Positions 1 to 9,775 of a DNA stretch of 64,000 nucleotides are shown here, one piece after another (positions within the stretch are counted from its first letter, which is position 1; each line of letters begins with the position of its first letter). Origin of the DNA: Ypsolopha sequella (lineage: Eukaryota; Arthropoda; Insecta; Lepidoptera; Ypsolophidae); contig OW203992.1 of the NCBI GenBank assembly GCA_934047225.1, positions 7,801,501 through 7,865,500 on the forward strand, written 5' to 3'. A program made the position numbers and the translations under genes. The notes below the pieces were generated by a model. It was not told where the DNA came from, made no database searches, and worked only from the letters and a program-made list of their open reading frames with translations.

Positions 1-445
1 TGTTCCATTTTTAAACTTATCTTCTGGATATCACTTATCTGGAAGTGGTGAAACAGGCCCTTAGTGATTTATACTTGCGATTGTCGGCACTTGATGAAAC
101 ATAGAAAGCATTGTGTTATGAAACAACTTGTACAAGTGTTTATGTTCAAAATCAAGATAAGAGTTAGTATTAGGTAAATACTTGTATTATCTTAGGCTAA
201 ACCATGGTTCCATTTTTTTTTGCAAAATATCAGCTTCTGAAATGACCTCGACACAAAAAAAACGGTTAAGTGCGAGTAGGACTCGTGCCCTGAGGGTTCC
301 ATGCCATTTAAATAGGTAGATATTATTAAATATACTTAAATAATTTGAACAGAAATTACAAACTTAGGGATTACCACCTAAAAATTATATGAAACAGAAC
401 TGCAAAATTAAGTTGGTTGAGTATTCAGCGACGTAACCCTAAAAC
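1..445. other. No gene; short remnant of the GACTCGC-type repeat
   Basis: No coding region is seen. At about 240-312 the minus strand carries the end motif of a repeat family found again near 42.1, 43.0 and 45.5 kb: a CGAGTCnnACTCG hairpin followed by CACTT and a T-run, next to a GGAACCCT block. The rest is AT-rich and unrecognised. Confidence 0.4.
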
Positions 446-714
446 TATACAAGGTGTAACAGAAAGATGTAACCATATTTGAAGAGCTTATTCAGTCAGT
501 GGTTTAGAACAATTTTTACTATGGAACAAATCCTGTATATCGAAAAAAAAATTAGTCGCTTCATAGGAAAATGCAATGCCACTCGGCGGAAATGTATGGA
601 AGGGCAGATTTTTTTTTGAGATTTCAGTGTTGACCCCATAGTAAAAGTTGTTCTATTCCATTGACTGAATAAGCTCTTCAAATATGGTTACACCTTTCTG
701 TTACACATTGTATA
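446..714. mobile_element. Foldback element, family A (copy A1)
   Basis: The left end (446-535) is repeated in inverted form at the right end (625-714), so the segment can fold into one long hairpin. Both arms contain the family-A core TTTTACTATGG / CCATAGTAAAA. Related copies lie at 13,544-13,797, 49,879-50,141 and 52,748-53,473. It has no coding capacity and is probably a non-autonomous DNA element. The superfamily is not clear. Confidence 0.75.
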
Positions 715-1410
715 TGGGATGTGAACAGTTTATTTTCCAAAATTACAGCACAGCACAGATCTGTGACACTGATCACTTACCAAGGTTCCGTACCTTAAGG
801 GTGCCAAACCACCGGGGTGTTTGTCCAGGGTCTACATCTTCAGCCTAATACCTAAATCTTATATACCCAGTTCAAATTTTCAAACAATACAAATTACTAT
901 GGCTTCTATCACGTTAAATAATAATAAAAAAAATACAATAAATTGAAACCCAAGGGAGGTCTTCATACAAGGAAAAACGTTTTTGTTTTTTTTATTGGAA
1001 TACGTCGGTAACACATTACAAGTTTCAAACTTGGTCAGATTATAGTAGATACATATTCTATAGCAAAACAACAATAAGTTACAGTCAGGAATTTTAATAA
1101 TTTTTAGTAAAAAAAAATAAGGATTATTATCTATGATTGATTACTGATGAAAGCGTACCAAAGACATTTTACAATACTACCAGATCGTTTTGTAAAAAAA
1201 ACCTTGTAAACAAAAACATAATTATGTTATATTTACTTGTCTACATTAGATTGTTCAAGTAAACTGAACAATAAATAAGTAAAGTTAACAATAAATATAG
1301 ACGTCACATATAGTACAATGTTTTCTGTTTAAATGAGCTATATTCAGGCTAACGGAACCAGAATTTTTTCTCAGTGTACATTAAAAATAGTGCTCACCTC
1401 TTTTTGTTAT
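715..1410. other. AT-rich stretch, no gene seen
   Basis: A short block at about 755-800 (GACACTGATCACTTACCAAG) resembles part of the foldback family at 24.5 kb and is followed by a GGTTCCGTACC motif. Nothing else is recognised, and the small ORFs here look like chance. Confidence 0.4.
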
Positions 1411-1590
1411 ACTAGCAACCCGCCCCGGCTTTGCACGGGCATGTTTTATACATATAAACCTTCCTCTTGAATCACTCTATCTAATAAAAAAAACGCATCA
1501 CGATCCGTTTCTTAGTTTTAAAGATCTAAGCATACATAGGGACAGACAGACAGCGGGAAGCGACTTTGTTTTATACTATGTAGTGATACT
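1411..1590 (+). repeat. CCCGCCCCGGCTTTGCACGGG repeat, copy 1
   Basis: This 180-bp block begins with CCGCCCCGGCTTTGCACGGG and ends with a GGGACAGACAGACAGCGGG tract and TTTTATACTATGTAGTGA. A second copy lies in the opposite direction at 3,901-4,078. The start motif is common in lepidopteran interspersed repeats. I think it is the tail of a non-autonomous retroelement, but I cannot assign the family. Confidence 0.6.
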
Positions 1591-1840
1591 GCTATCAACA
1601 AGTCAGGTTTTCTTTAATTTTCATGTATAGATAAGCCTATTTCTTGGTTTACAGAAACGAAGATGATGTTTTAAACCGGCTTTTAGGTAAATAACGAGCG
1701 CACTACCTAGTTGGAATTAAAATAAGGCTACGGAAAAAAATAGACACTATTAGAATTTGCATATCTACTTCAGTAAATAATGTATTATTTTGATAAAATA
1801 GTATATTATTTTTGGAATCTTTTTCTAGGGATCTGTTAAA

Positions 1841-2072
1841 CAGGAACGCAATTTGAGAAATTCAGCTCGATAGAAATATTTATTGAAATGAGGTCTTTTC
1901 CGACACCAATTCTCCTGGTTTGACAATTTAGAATGACATATGGACTGCAAATTATATATTTTATATTAATAAAAACCGACATTTTGCTACTTTTCCACGA
2001 ATCCTTCCCTCTCGCACTGAGGGTTTTTTATGGAGTAACAGGGACGCTAAAACTTTTACATATCGCCTTAAA
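1841..2072 (-). repeat. GGCGATAC-type repeat, copy on minus strand
   Basis: Read on the minus strand this begins TTTAAGGCGATATGTAAAAG and continues with AGCGTCCCTGTTACTCCAT, then CCCTCAGTGCGAG and AACCGAC. The same order of blocks is present at 46,866-47,260 and 62,029-62,412 (plus strand) and at 6,345-6,670 (minus). No coding capacity is seen. Family unknown. Confidence 0.6.
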
Positions 2073-2264
2073 TAATAAATTAAGAAAATTTTCGATATGT
2101 TCCAGAGTTTGCTAGCTTGCCTGCTTAGGATTTATACTACGACGTAACGTAGCACTTTCTATTTCTACAAGGCGGGCGTAACAAAAACTTACCCGTTCCG
2201 TAGCGAATAGTATTTTCAATATAAAGTAGGTATGTATGAAAATTTACCGGAAATCTCTAATTGT

Positions 2265-2539
2265 CTGTAGAGCAGTGGCGTGCATATAACTTTTTTCCGG
2301 AAAAACAACCAGAAGGTCAAGTTTGACAATAAAAAAAATATGAAAAAATGTAAAAACTTTGAAAAAAAAAAGTTTGTATGACGCTAGGGTGGGCACTGCC
2401 TACCCTAGAGTGAACATTTTCATACAAACTTTTTTTTTCAAAGTGTTATTTACATTTTTACATATTTTTTTTTATTGTCAAACTTGACCTTCTGATTGCT
2501 TTTTCGGAAAAAAATTGTATGCACGCCACTGCTGTAGAG
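2265..2539. mobile_element. hAT-type foldback MITE, family B (copy B1) with 8-bp target duplication
   Basis: The element spans 2,273-2,531 and starts CAGTGGCGTGCA and ends TGCACGCCACTG. It is flanked on both sides by an exact 8-bp repeat, CTGTAGAG (2,265-2,272 and 2,532-2,539). Eight-bp duplications with CAGNG-type ends are typical of hAT transposons. The arms are long inverted repeats around a roughly 58-bp centre (ACGCTAGGGTGGGCACTGCC and its imperfect complement). It has no transposase and would be moved in trans. Sister copies lie at 8,228, 27,687 and 62,888. Confidence 0.9.
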
Positions 2540-2949
2540 TATAACAAATACTGGCTACGAACTTCTTATTTATATTATGATGATTTAAAAAGTTTGAATA
2601 TTTTGTTTGTTTATTCCTATACTCTAGAATGCATCATAGAATACCAAGGTAGACGTAACTCTTGTTTTTTAAGCTCCTTACACCAAGAAAGATAAAACAA
2701 ATTGAAGTTCTACCAACTGGTACCCATTTTACGTAGAAATACCTACCTAGGTAGCCAGACAAGGAGTCAAAGACAGTCAACATAAATCTATGTTTACGAC
2801 CAATTTGAGTTCGCATCGCAACAGCTCTTGAACTCTGCTGCCATCCGCTCCGATCATTCGATCCACGGCACGGGAGGAGAGCGGCGTGTGATTTGTAAAA
2901 TATTCTTACACCGCCACTTAGGAGCGTCCGTTCAATAAAATAATAATAG

Positions 2950-3300
2950 TAAACATCCGTGCAAATGGCCGGCGGGAGCGGGGGAGCGGCAGACGCGCAG
3001 GGAGGGCGGCAGAAGGGAGGAGGGGGGACGCTTATCGATTCGCGCCCGCGCGACACACTGTATCTATGTCTCATCGATGCCCGCTCACCGGCCCCACAAA
3101 GAAAGAGATAGGTTTCGCCGACTTTGATCCTTTTGTTTTTGGGCAGCGTCCGGCCGGGCGGGCGGGGGCTGAAAAAAGCGAAGGGGCGCTGATTGGCCGC
3201 TCGGGCCCCGCCCCGCGCGCCGGAGACTCCGCGCGAGCCTCCGCCGCCGCCGCCGCCGCGCCGCGTTCAGTTCAAGGGCGGTTGGCACGCCGCATGCTGA
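2950..3300 (+). promoter_or_regulatory. CpG-rich putative promoter
   Basis: This is the most GC- and CpG-rich block outside the transposons. It contains an inverted CCAAT box (GATTGGC, 3,191-3,197), a GC box (CCCCGCCCC, 3,207-3,215), CCG trinucleotide runs (3,240-3,265) and an arthropod initiator-like TTCAGTT (3,266-3,272, A+1 at about 3,269). No TATA box is seen at -30. The direction is inferred from the initiator; minus-strand initiation is possible. A TAG acceptor-like site at 3,503 follows a pyrimidine stretch, but no clear splice donor lies just downstream of the initiator. Confidence 0.5.
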
Positions 3301-3404
3301 TTTGTTTGGGTTCGGTTTTATTTATACAGCTAATAGAAGCCCAATTACCGGCCCACAAAACGATTACGCGGATCGATGAGAAAATTGTAGACGCAATATC
3401 GTAA
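3294..3404 (+). CDS. Possible short ORF with signal-peptide-like start (37 codons)
   Basis: The ATG is 25 nt after the putative initiator at 3,269. The predicted peptide begins MLICLGSVLFIQLIEA, which looks like a cleavable signal peptide or a membrane helix, and about 20 further residues follow before a stop. The same frame is open upstream to 3,066 through the CpG-rich block, so openness alone means little there. There is no similarity that I recognise. It could be an upstream ORF, a small secreted peptide or chance; chance is most likely. Confidence 0.15.
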   Translation: MLICLGSVLFIQLIEAQLPAHKTITRIDEKIVDAIS

Positions 3405-3900
3405 TTCCATGTCTACTTCTTTCGATTTACGGCTCATTATTTTTACAAGTAGATTTTTTGTTGATGTCATATTAGCAATAAATACTTATTTTCTCGTTTC
3501 TAGAGATGACCTGCCTGACCCCTGATTGACGAGACAGGCAGTTGATAAGTAAAGCTGGTATGCTTTTATGCTATTTATAATACTTCGTTATTTTACACTG
3601 GTTTTGTCAATATAAATTGATTTTCTGGTTTTAAATTGCTCTAAAGTAGGTAGATACATGAAATCACATAAATTTAGAATGTAAATTGACTGCCAACGTC
3701 TCTAACTACAAATGGATATTATATACTTATATATTATATATTATATAATAAGTGTCTCATAGAAACAGCGCTCGTAACAAAAAGCGTGGTTATCTTATGA
3801 AGAAAAGTTGTTGAGTATGTTGTTTTAGTAAAGATATCAGCATTCTTTTCGTATACTCTGTTTTGTTCATACTTATGTAATCACCACTATCACTTCATTG
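3405..3900. other. Downstream flank of CpG block; possible micro-exon
   Basis: A TTTCTCGTTTCTAG acceptor-like site ends at 3,503 and a GTAAAG donor-like site starts at 3,549. Together they would delimit a 45-nt exon that contains a CTGCCTG/CAGGCAG hairpin (3,511-3,541). The evidence is weak. The rest is AT-rich with an ATATT-rich stretch near 3,720-3,750. Confidence 0.2.
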
Positions 3901-4078
3901 TCACTACATAGTATAAAACAAAGTCGCTTCCCGCTGTCTGTCTGTCCCTATGTATGCTTAGATCTTTAAAACTACGCAACGGATTTTGATGCGTTTTTTT
4001 TTAATAGATAGAGTGATTCAAGAGAAAGGTTTATATGTATAATACATGCCCGTGCAAAGCCGGGGTGGGTCGCTAGTT
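3901..4078 (-). repeat. CCCGCCCCGGCTTTGCACGGG repeat, copy 2 (inverted)
   Basis: This is the reverse complement of the block at 1,411-1,590, with the same internal order: TTTTATACTATGTAG, then the CAGACAGACAG tract, then GCCCGTGCAAAGCCGGGG. The two copies form an inverted pair around the CpG-rich block. Confidence 0.6.
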
Positions 4079-4184
4079 AAAGATATACAACAGCTTCCAT
4101 TAATGACCTACAAAATAATCCCTCCAAAAATAACAATTCCCTTATTCCCCAGAAGTAACCAATCATAAGTGATAAAATCTCGAG

Positions 4185-4341
4185 TATTCATAGTCCTCAT
4201 TAGTCAGTATTAGAGCACGCACGATTGCTGTCGGTACAGTTAGTCGCGACTAACTCGGGGTCATCGGTTCATGTAGTCGCGGCGCGGCAAAGTGGAGAGG
4301 GCAGAGAGGAGCGGCTGAGCGAGTGTGGAGGCGGGTCTCAG
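4185..4341 (+). promoter_or_regulatory. Putative promoter and 5' non-coding exon ending in a splice donor
   Basis: An initiator-like AGTCAGT (A+1 at about 4,206) is followed by a GC-rich, purine-rich stretch that ends CTCAG|GTAAAC, a good donor match (exon end 4,341, intron from 4,342). The only ATG in between (4,270) is followed at once by a stop, so the exon would be untranslated. A perfect 18-bp palindrome lies at 4,238-4,255. Known fact: initiator-driven, TATA-less promoters with a leader exon and long first intron are common in insects. Inference: this is an alternative first exon of a gene whose body is outside or unrecognised. No acceptor or coding exon was identified for it. Confidence 0.4.
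4238..4255. repeat. Perfect 18-bp palindrome in the leader
   Basis: AGTTAGTCGCGACTAACT is its own reverse complement. It lies about 32 nt downstream of the putative start site. It could be a binding site for a dimeric factor or an RNA hairpin; neither is shown. Confidence 0.6.
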
Positions 4342-5130
4342 GTAAACTCAGGAACAAATACAAGCTAGATATTTTTTCCTGCTTTCGATGTATTTTTATT
4401 CTGAATAAGAAATTAATTTGATAAAACGGCACACTCTTATTGTTTCTATTGTTTTCTTTTCTTAAGAAGTTTGTACTTGTTATTTAAAATAATAATTGTT
4501 TTCATCAATGAGGTTTACATTAGTGCTAAAATAAAGATGGATTAAAACCAAGGTGTTCAAAAAATTTTGGTATAAGTATTTTTATTTATACAAAAATTAT
4601 AAATTATTTAATAGACAAGACAAGATAAGACAAATACTCTTCACCAAAATAAATAAAACAGGTAAAAGAACATACTTATAAAACAATTGGCGGCCTTATC
4701 ACTTATAGCGATTTCTTCCAGACAACCTTTACTAGACATTATTTTAGACAAATAGAGTAGGTATGTCCTAGACCAGTAGTATTTACTACTATACTCTAGC
4801 TAAGATTTACGTAATCGTGTTCCACGTTGGGCGCCATAGTTTCCAGGCACGCTTGAGTCTTTATTACTTTTGTTTCACGTTTTGATTTAGGGGTTTTATG
4901 CAAACCCTTATGACATAGAGGAATATCCTCTATGTCTTATGACGATGCTTTTGTGTTTGTCACTCTGTCTGTCCGTCTACAGCGTAACATGAAGCACATG
5001 TCAGTGCAAGAGTTGGTAACATCATATTATTCAATGTAAAATTATTATACAATCAAAAAACAAAATCTAGCCTAATAAAAAGAAAATGTTTTCTCTTTAT
5101 TCAGTATGCAGCTACACGCTTTTTATATAT
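4342..5130. other. Intron-like stretch with one short hairpin
   Basis: No gene is seen. GACATAGAGGA and its complement form an 11-bp stem with a 3-nt loop (4,912-4,936), flanked by short direct repeats CTTATGAC. It is too short and too perfect for a typical microRNA precursor and is probably a local inverted duplication. Confidence 0.35.
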
Positions 5131-5132
5131 TA

Positions 5133-5240
5133 TCACGACATGAATCCCCGGGCTGTCAGAGGTGTTCCCGAGTATGAGCTGTGAATTGCAAATCACAGTC
5201 CACACTCGATACACTCGTGTTTACCGACAATAGGCATGAT
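5133..5240 (-). repeat. ACGACATGAATCCCCG repeat
   Basis: The block contains ACGACATGAATCCCCG, then GTCAGAGGTGTTCCCGAG, then GTGAATTGCAAATCACAGTC. The same order appears at 22,862-22,990 and 63,230-63,330. It appears in reverse at 26,600-26,750, 46,345-46,490 and partly at 8,015-8,085. It is a dispersed non-coding family that I cannot assign. Confidence 0.6.
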
Positions 5241-5257
5241 GACTAAAAACTTCTAAT

Positions 5258-5495
5258 TAGTCCATCAGTTAGATTATCAGAAAATATTGGACACGTATTT
5301 TTTCTTTTGTCAATTAAACAAAAAATGATGAAGATATAGCTCGCTAAAGTTCCGCGTGACACTTTTTACCTCGGCTTGACGTCACCAGCCCCCCCTCCCA
5401 AACTTTGACGCGCTTTATCTCTGTCAGTTTTTGCATCATTGATAAAAAAAAAATCGTGTCCAATATTTTTTGATAATCTAAATGACGGACTAAAT
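5258..5495. mobile_element. Foldback element with GGACACG arms
   Basis: The left arm (TTAGTCCATCAGTTAGATTATCA, 5,258 on) is repeated inverted at 5,455-5,495. The outer 40 bp pair well. The centre (5,335-5,440) is GC-richer and pairs poorly. No coding capacity is seen. Confidence 0.7.
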
Positions 5496-6340
5496 AGAAT
5501 AATATTTTGTTTACCCTGTCATCTCTACTAGCGGTTTCCCCTCGATATTTTTCTTCACCGTTCAGCTAGTGGTAAGTATTATATAGGTAACATACTATGC
5601 ACACATAAATTCCGAAAAACCCATTCTACCGTTTGAGCTAACGCCGCTTTTTTAGATTTAGAAATCACTTTTCTATTAAATTGCAATGTATTAATTTATA
5701 TGTATCTTTCCATGTCCGTTTTCAAAAAAGCCTTAAAGAAGGTCATCATGACGCGACTAACTCGGTTGTGGGCGTGGCCAAATGTCATGCTATTTCATTT
5801 CGCTACACCTTTCATTTCATGCACCTTAGCACGCTCCATGAAACTGCGAGGACAGAACAATCGTACCGATTTCATCGCCGCCGGCGAAAAATTGAAAACT
5901 TGTTTCAGTAGAAACCACTTTTGGCAAGACTGTGGACGTTTTCAAACATTATTTTTGGTTATTGTTAATCTAGATAACATTTTCTATGTTCAACCCGTAT
6001 TAATTTTTTGATTTTATCTAAAACAATAAAAGCAGATTCGACTACACTTTTGGTAAAAAACCGTTAAACTTACGTATTTTAGGGGTTTGTTGTTAATGTA
6101 TTACTCAAATTTAATAATTTTTAATTCCATTTAAACATAGATCTAGATAATGTTAATGGACTCAGCCTTAAATATTATAATAACATTCCATAGACACCCC
6201 ACAATGTGGTGACAGCGTTTGGAAGTTTGCGCGTAACGACGCCTCTTAAGGGGCTATACCGTGAAAATTGACACTTTTTGAAGTGATTTATCTGCTCTTT
6301 TAATGAAGTTCCAAGTAAAATAAATTAGTATAACAATTTT
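5496..6340. other. No recognised gene; overlapping short ORFs
   Basis: Two plus-strand frames are open at 5,681-5,911 and 5,700-6,011 (76 and 103 codons). They overlap in different frames and show no domain that I recognise. The longer frame begins at a TTG or internal ATG. They are probably chance. Confidence 0.3.
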
Positions 6341-6344
6341 GGGA

Positions 6345-6670
6345 CCTTTTACTAGATTTTGGTCTATCAGAAACGCGATAGGAGGAATTTCATTCGATAG
6401 AAATAATTATTGAAATCAGGTCTAAATTTACCCTTTTTTTAATATTCTGACAAATTAGGATAGCATACAGACTTGAAAAATATTTATTTAGATGGGTTTT
6501 AACTACACCTAAATTACTGGTTATGGAATTTTTTGTAGCTATTGTAGTTAATTTTGAATTAATTTCAAACCGACTTTTTGTCAATTTTCCCCGATTCCGT
6601 CCCTTTCGCACTGCGGGTCTTTCTGCCTGGAGTAACGGGGACCTTTGATAGCACGGTATATCACCTTAAA
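6345..6670 (-). repeat. GGCGATAC-type repeat, diverged copy
   Basis: On the minus strand this starts TTTAAGGTGATA and shares the GTCCCCGTTACTCC and GCAGTGCGAAAGGGACGG blocks with the copies at 1.9, 46.9 and 62.0 kb. About 100 bp of the middle differs. Confidence 0.5.
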
Positions 6671-7288
6671 TAGAGCCAACACGCTCCGCTCGGCTCCCAC
6701 AAGCAAACCCTTACATCTTTTGTGAAAGAGTTGGTCTGAATATAAATGGGCTGTATTGTCTGCCGGCTGCGACGACATCGCTGATAGATGTCAGGATAAC
6801 GGGCCTCTACCTCTTACTTTGCTTATACAGTGACTAAATAGACCGCTAAGTTGAAACGAAACTGCACTCTGCTCATCATACTGGACCAGTTTCCCAAAGA
6901 GACATACTGAGCAAATTGAGAAAATAACATTTCGCTTTTGCATACAAATATAACAGTGGGTTTTATTTTTTGTTAAAGTTATTCTTATTGAGGGTTCTTG
7001 AAGTTAGTATTTATTTTGTAAAAGCTAATCCTGAATTGTTTTTTAAAGTCTCTGATGTATGTACTCCACTCAGAGGTAAGGATACAATACAAGCACCATT
7101 TATGGCCGAGAAGTTCTTAAACTGCTCTAATGCTTTGGAGTATGTTTTGTATGGCGCCAGAAATATTCAAATATTAAATATTATGACCTGAATTTGATGC
7201 GATTTAAAAATAAATTATTTAACTTATACCTATGCTTATATGCTTCTACAAGGTTGAGATGTTTTTAAATGATAATAATATATTTTCA
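6671..7288. other. No gene seen
   Basis: Both strands carry only short frames (for example 6,970-7,191) with no recognisable domain. No repeat structure was noticed here. Confidence 0.35.
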
Positions 7289-7575
7289 ATGCATGTGCTC
7301 GTAAAGGCCCACTTTTTATGCATCAAAACCGAACAGAAAGTCGATTATTTTGCCCTAGGGCTTTATTATTATAATTTTTTTTAATTTATTTGCAATGTTT
7401 GGCTAACCTGCAGCCTTTCCTGTGTACCATAGATGTTATACTTCTTTTTCCACTGTTTAACGGCTCTGGATACAATCCTTTTGAGCCAATCATAATTTAA
7501 AGTTCGCTACGCTCGTGTTTTAAATCGTCTTCGTAATTTATTCCTTTTCGCCCTTGTAGCATAAACTACTATTAT
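7289..7575 (+). repeat. Long direct repeat, copy 1 (partner at 40.8 kb)
   Basis: The stretch beginning TTTCAATGCATGTGCTCGTA is repeated almost exactly at 40,847-41,238. The partner has about 100 extra bases after CATAATTTAAAGTTC, including an AAAACACTCGC...GCGAGTGTTTT-like hairpin. This copy has lost that part. The hairpin near one end would fit a Helitron-like element, but this is a weak inference. Confidence 0.7.
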
Positions 7576-8219
7576 AGTAATTTGAATAAACATAACCGTT
7601 GTCAAGTTTGACTTGTTTAAATTTATATTTAATTACATTCTCTGTTTTTCAATTTGATTTTTTCTTGACATTGATATCGATCTGTTTTAATTCAAATGTT
7701 GCATGTGCATGTTTACTTCAATGCCTATTTTAGTTACTTGTATACCTTTGCGGTAGAACATAGAGTTCATAAACCGTATAACAATCTAAGCATAATTTTA
7801 TATTTAGTTCACAAATAAAGCATTCTGACTCTGATCCTGTTATTTTTTCATTTGCGTGGGTATTTGTTCAGTATGATCAGTGATGTATGTGGTTTCATTA
7901 AAAAGTACTATTTACACCCGTATATTTTTTATCCATGGGCGATTTAGTTATACAGCTTCTTTAAGTATATTAGAGTCTCAAGCCCAGCTTGTTTCACCTC
8001 TTTTTGTACTGCAATAGGGTTCACCACCCATCACGTCCGGGACGTAATAATCGTCTATGGAACGTGGGTGTACGTATTGTAGCATTCTCTACAGATATTC
8101 AACCTTTTCACATATTTTTAGTCTTTCTTTATCGTTGATTGCTTTGCTGAATTTTCAAATTCGAAAATTTGGAATATTTTGTCACATTTTTTTATGTATA
8201 TATAATTTATGTATATAAT
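7576..8219. other. No gene; partial repeat at 8,015-8,085
   Basis: At 8,015-8,085 a GGTTCACCACCCATCACGTC...GGGACGTAATAATCGTC block matches part of the repeat near 46,350-46,420. The remainder is AT-rich and unrecognised. Confidence 0.4.
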
Positions 8220-8495
8220 GATGTAGGCAGTGGCGTGCACAGAACTTTTTTCCGGAAAAGCAATCAGAAGGTCAAGTACGACAATAAAAAAATATTGAAA
8301 AATTTTAATAACACTTTGAAAAAAAAAGTTTGTATGAAAATGTTCACTCTAGGAAAGGCAGTGCCTACCCTGGCGTCATACAAACTTTTTTTTTTCAAAG
8401 TGTTATTAAAAATTTTTCATATTTTTTTTATTGTCGTACTTGACCTTCTGATCGCTTTTCCGGAAAAACGTTCTGTGCACGCCACTGGATGTAGG
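8220..8495. mobile_element. hAT-type foldback MITE, family B (copy B2) with 8-bp target duplication
   Basis: The element CAGTGGCGTGCA...TGCACGCCACTG spans 8,228-8,487. It is flanked by exact 8-bp copies of GATGTAGG (8,220-8,227 and 8,488-8,495). The centre is inverted relative to copy B1. An apparent 111-codon frame crossing it is a by-product of the palindrome. Confidence 0.9.
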
Positions 8496-9640
8496 TATAG
8501 GTAAATATGCGACAAGACGAATTTACATGGATTTTTCCATTAGTTTATCCCGTTTTATTAAATGCGCAGATTTAGGGTTTATGACGGCCCTAGGGCCTTA
8601 GGCAATTGCCCGTTTACCCGGGTTAGGAAATAGGCTTTATGTAACTCGGATCATAAACCATGTCCTTGAAAAACAATGATATCATAGTACAACGTCTATT
8701 GCGTCCTTTTTGATGAAAATGTTATAGTAGCTTGTACAGATTTGTTTAAATCTTAGCATATTATGAGGTTTCTGTGAAATCGACATTTAATTCACGTAGT
8801 TACATCGTTTCACAAAAAAGATATTAAAGTACACCAAGTCAATTTCACACAAGACAACTTACACTCTAGTATTTTTGCAAATATGTTGTGTGACTCTTTT
8901 TTCACCCCCAAATCTTCCCGTTATCTATCTTACAAAGGTTGTCACACAAAAGCTTTCTATGGGGGGCATATCTGATCCCTTTATCAATTCAAACTACTTA
9001 CTTGAAATTTTCCGAAACATTGTCTTATTCAGAAACTACATTAGGGGCTGCTGGACCTCCATTGGATACGTGCCTGGTTCTAACGCCACTGCATCGATCA
9101 GCACTTTGACATTTAACGAGCCGAGAGATGTGACATGACGCAGGTACGTCAGACGACGTCTTTTGACGTTGCTGACACTGTGACAACTGACAGACGTGCC
9201 TCTCAGTCTGCGACATCTTTACACACAGTTTGCTTGTGTATTATGATTCTGTAGAGTCGAAAAATATTCAAAGAAAATAGCAAATTTTGTGGATTCTCAA
9301 TTTCCTGGACAATTCATTGCCAATAGTATAAGGAAATAATTAATTAAGTAGTTGTAACAAATATTTGGAAAAAAAAAACAATTATGTATAATTTTGTATT
9401 TTGTTGTATGTGTATATATAAATATATTTGTATATATTATAACTTTAAATATATATATATATGTTCCCCTTTATAGTTATATGTATTTTTATATAATTAT
9501 ATAAAATAATATTAATTAAGAAATTTAGTAGATAGTTTAATTTATCTTGTTGTAAAATTTATCTATTTAATTATTCCTTAAAAAATTTCATGTTATTTTG
9601 TTGTACACTTTGCCTACCTTTTCATATTTTTGTATTTCAC
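8496..9640. other. No gene recognised; isolated splice-donor-like site
   Basis: A plus-strand frame (8,875-9,138) ends at a TGA just before a strong donor-like CAG|GTACGT (9,141-9,149). The following 60 bp hold several ACGTC motifs. No matching acceptor or domain is seen, so no gene is called. From 9,370 to 9,600 the sequence is extremely AT-rich. Confidence 0.3.
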
Positions 9641-9644
9641 CACA

Positions 9645-9775
9645 CCTACAGGTTTGCTGGAAGAGATTTCAGTAGAAATAAGCTCGCCTTTGTACAGTTT
9701 TTTTTGTATTTTTTATGTTATATGTTTCATGTGCAATAAAGAATAAAGAAGAAGAAGAAGAATTACTTAATCGTG
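9645..9775 (+). mobile_element. Retroelement 3' end with AATAAA signal and (AAG)n tail
   Basis: This contains the lepidopteran-type 3' block TGCTGGAAGAGATT...AATAAGCTCGCCTTTGTAC, then GTGCAATAAAG and a short GAA-repeat tail. A second copy is nested at 17,210-17,310. Known fact: such blocks are 3' UTR ends of non-LTR elements and of processed transcripts in Lepidoptera. The clade is not assigned. Confidence 0.6.

Noticed and set aside
2634..3074. 146-codon minus-strand frame through the CpG block
   Set aside because: Low-complexity Pro/Arg start, no known domain and no splice or codon support; GC-rich DNA is open by chance because stop codons are AT-rich.
4912..4936. microRNA precursor
   Set aside because: Stem only 11 bp with a 3-nt loop, much shorter than animal pre-miRNAs.
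8169..8504. 111-codon frame
   Set aside because: It covers the family B palindrome exactly, and the product is self-complementary nonsense.
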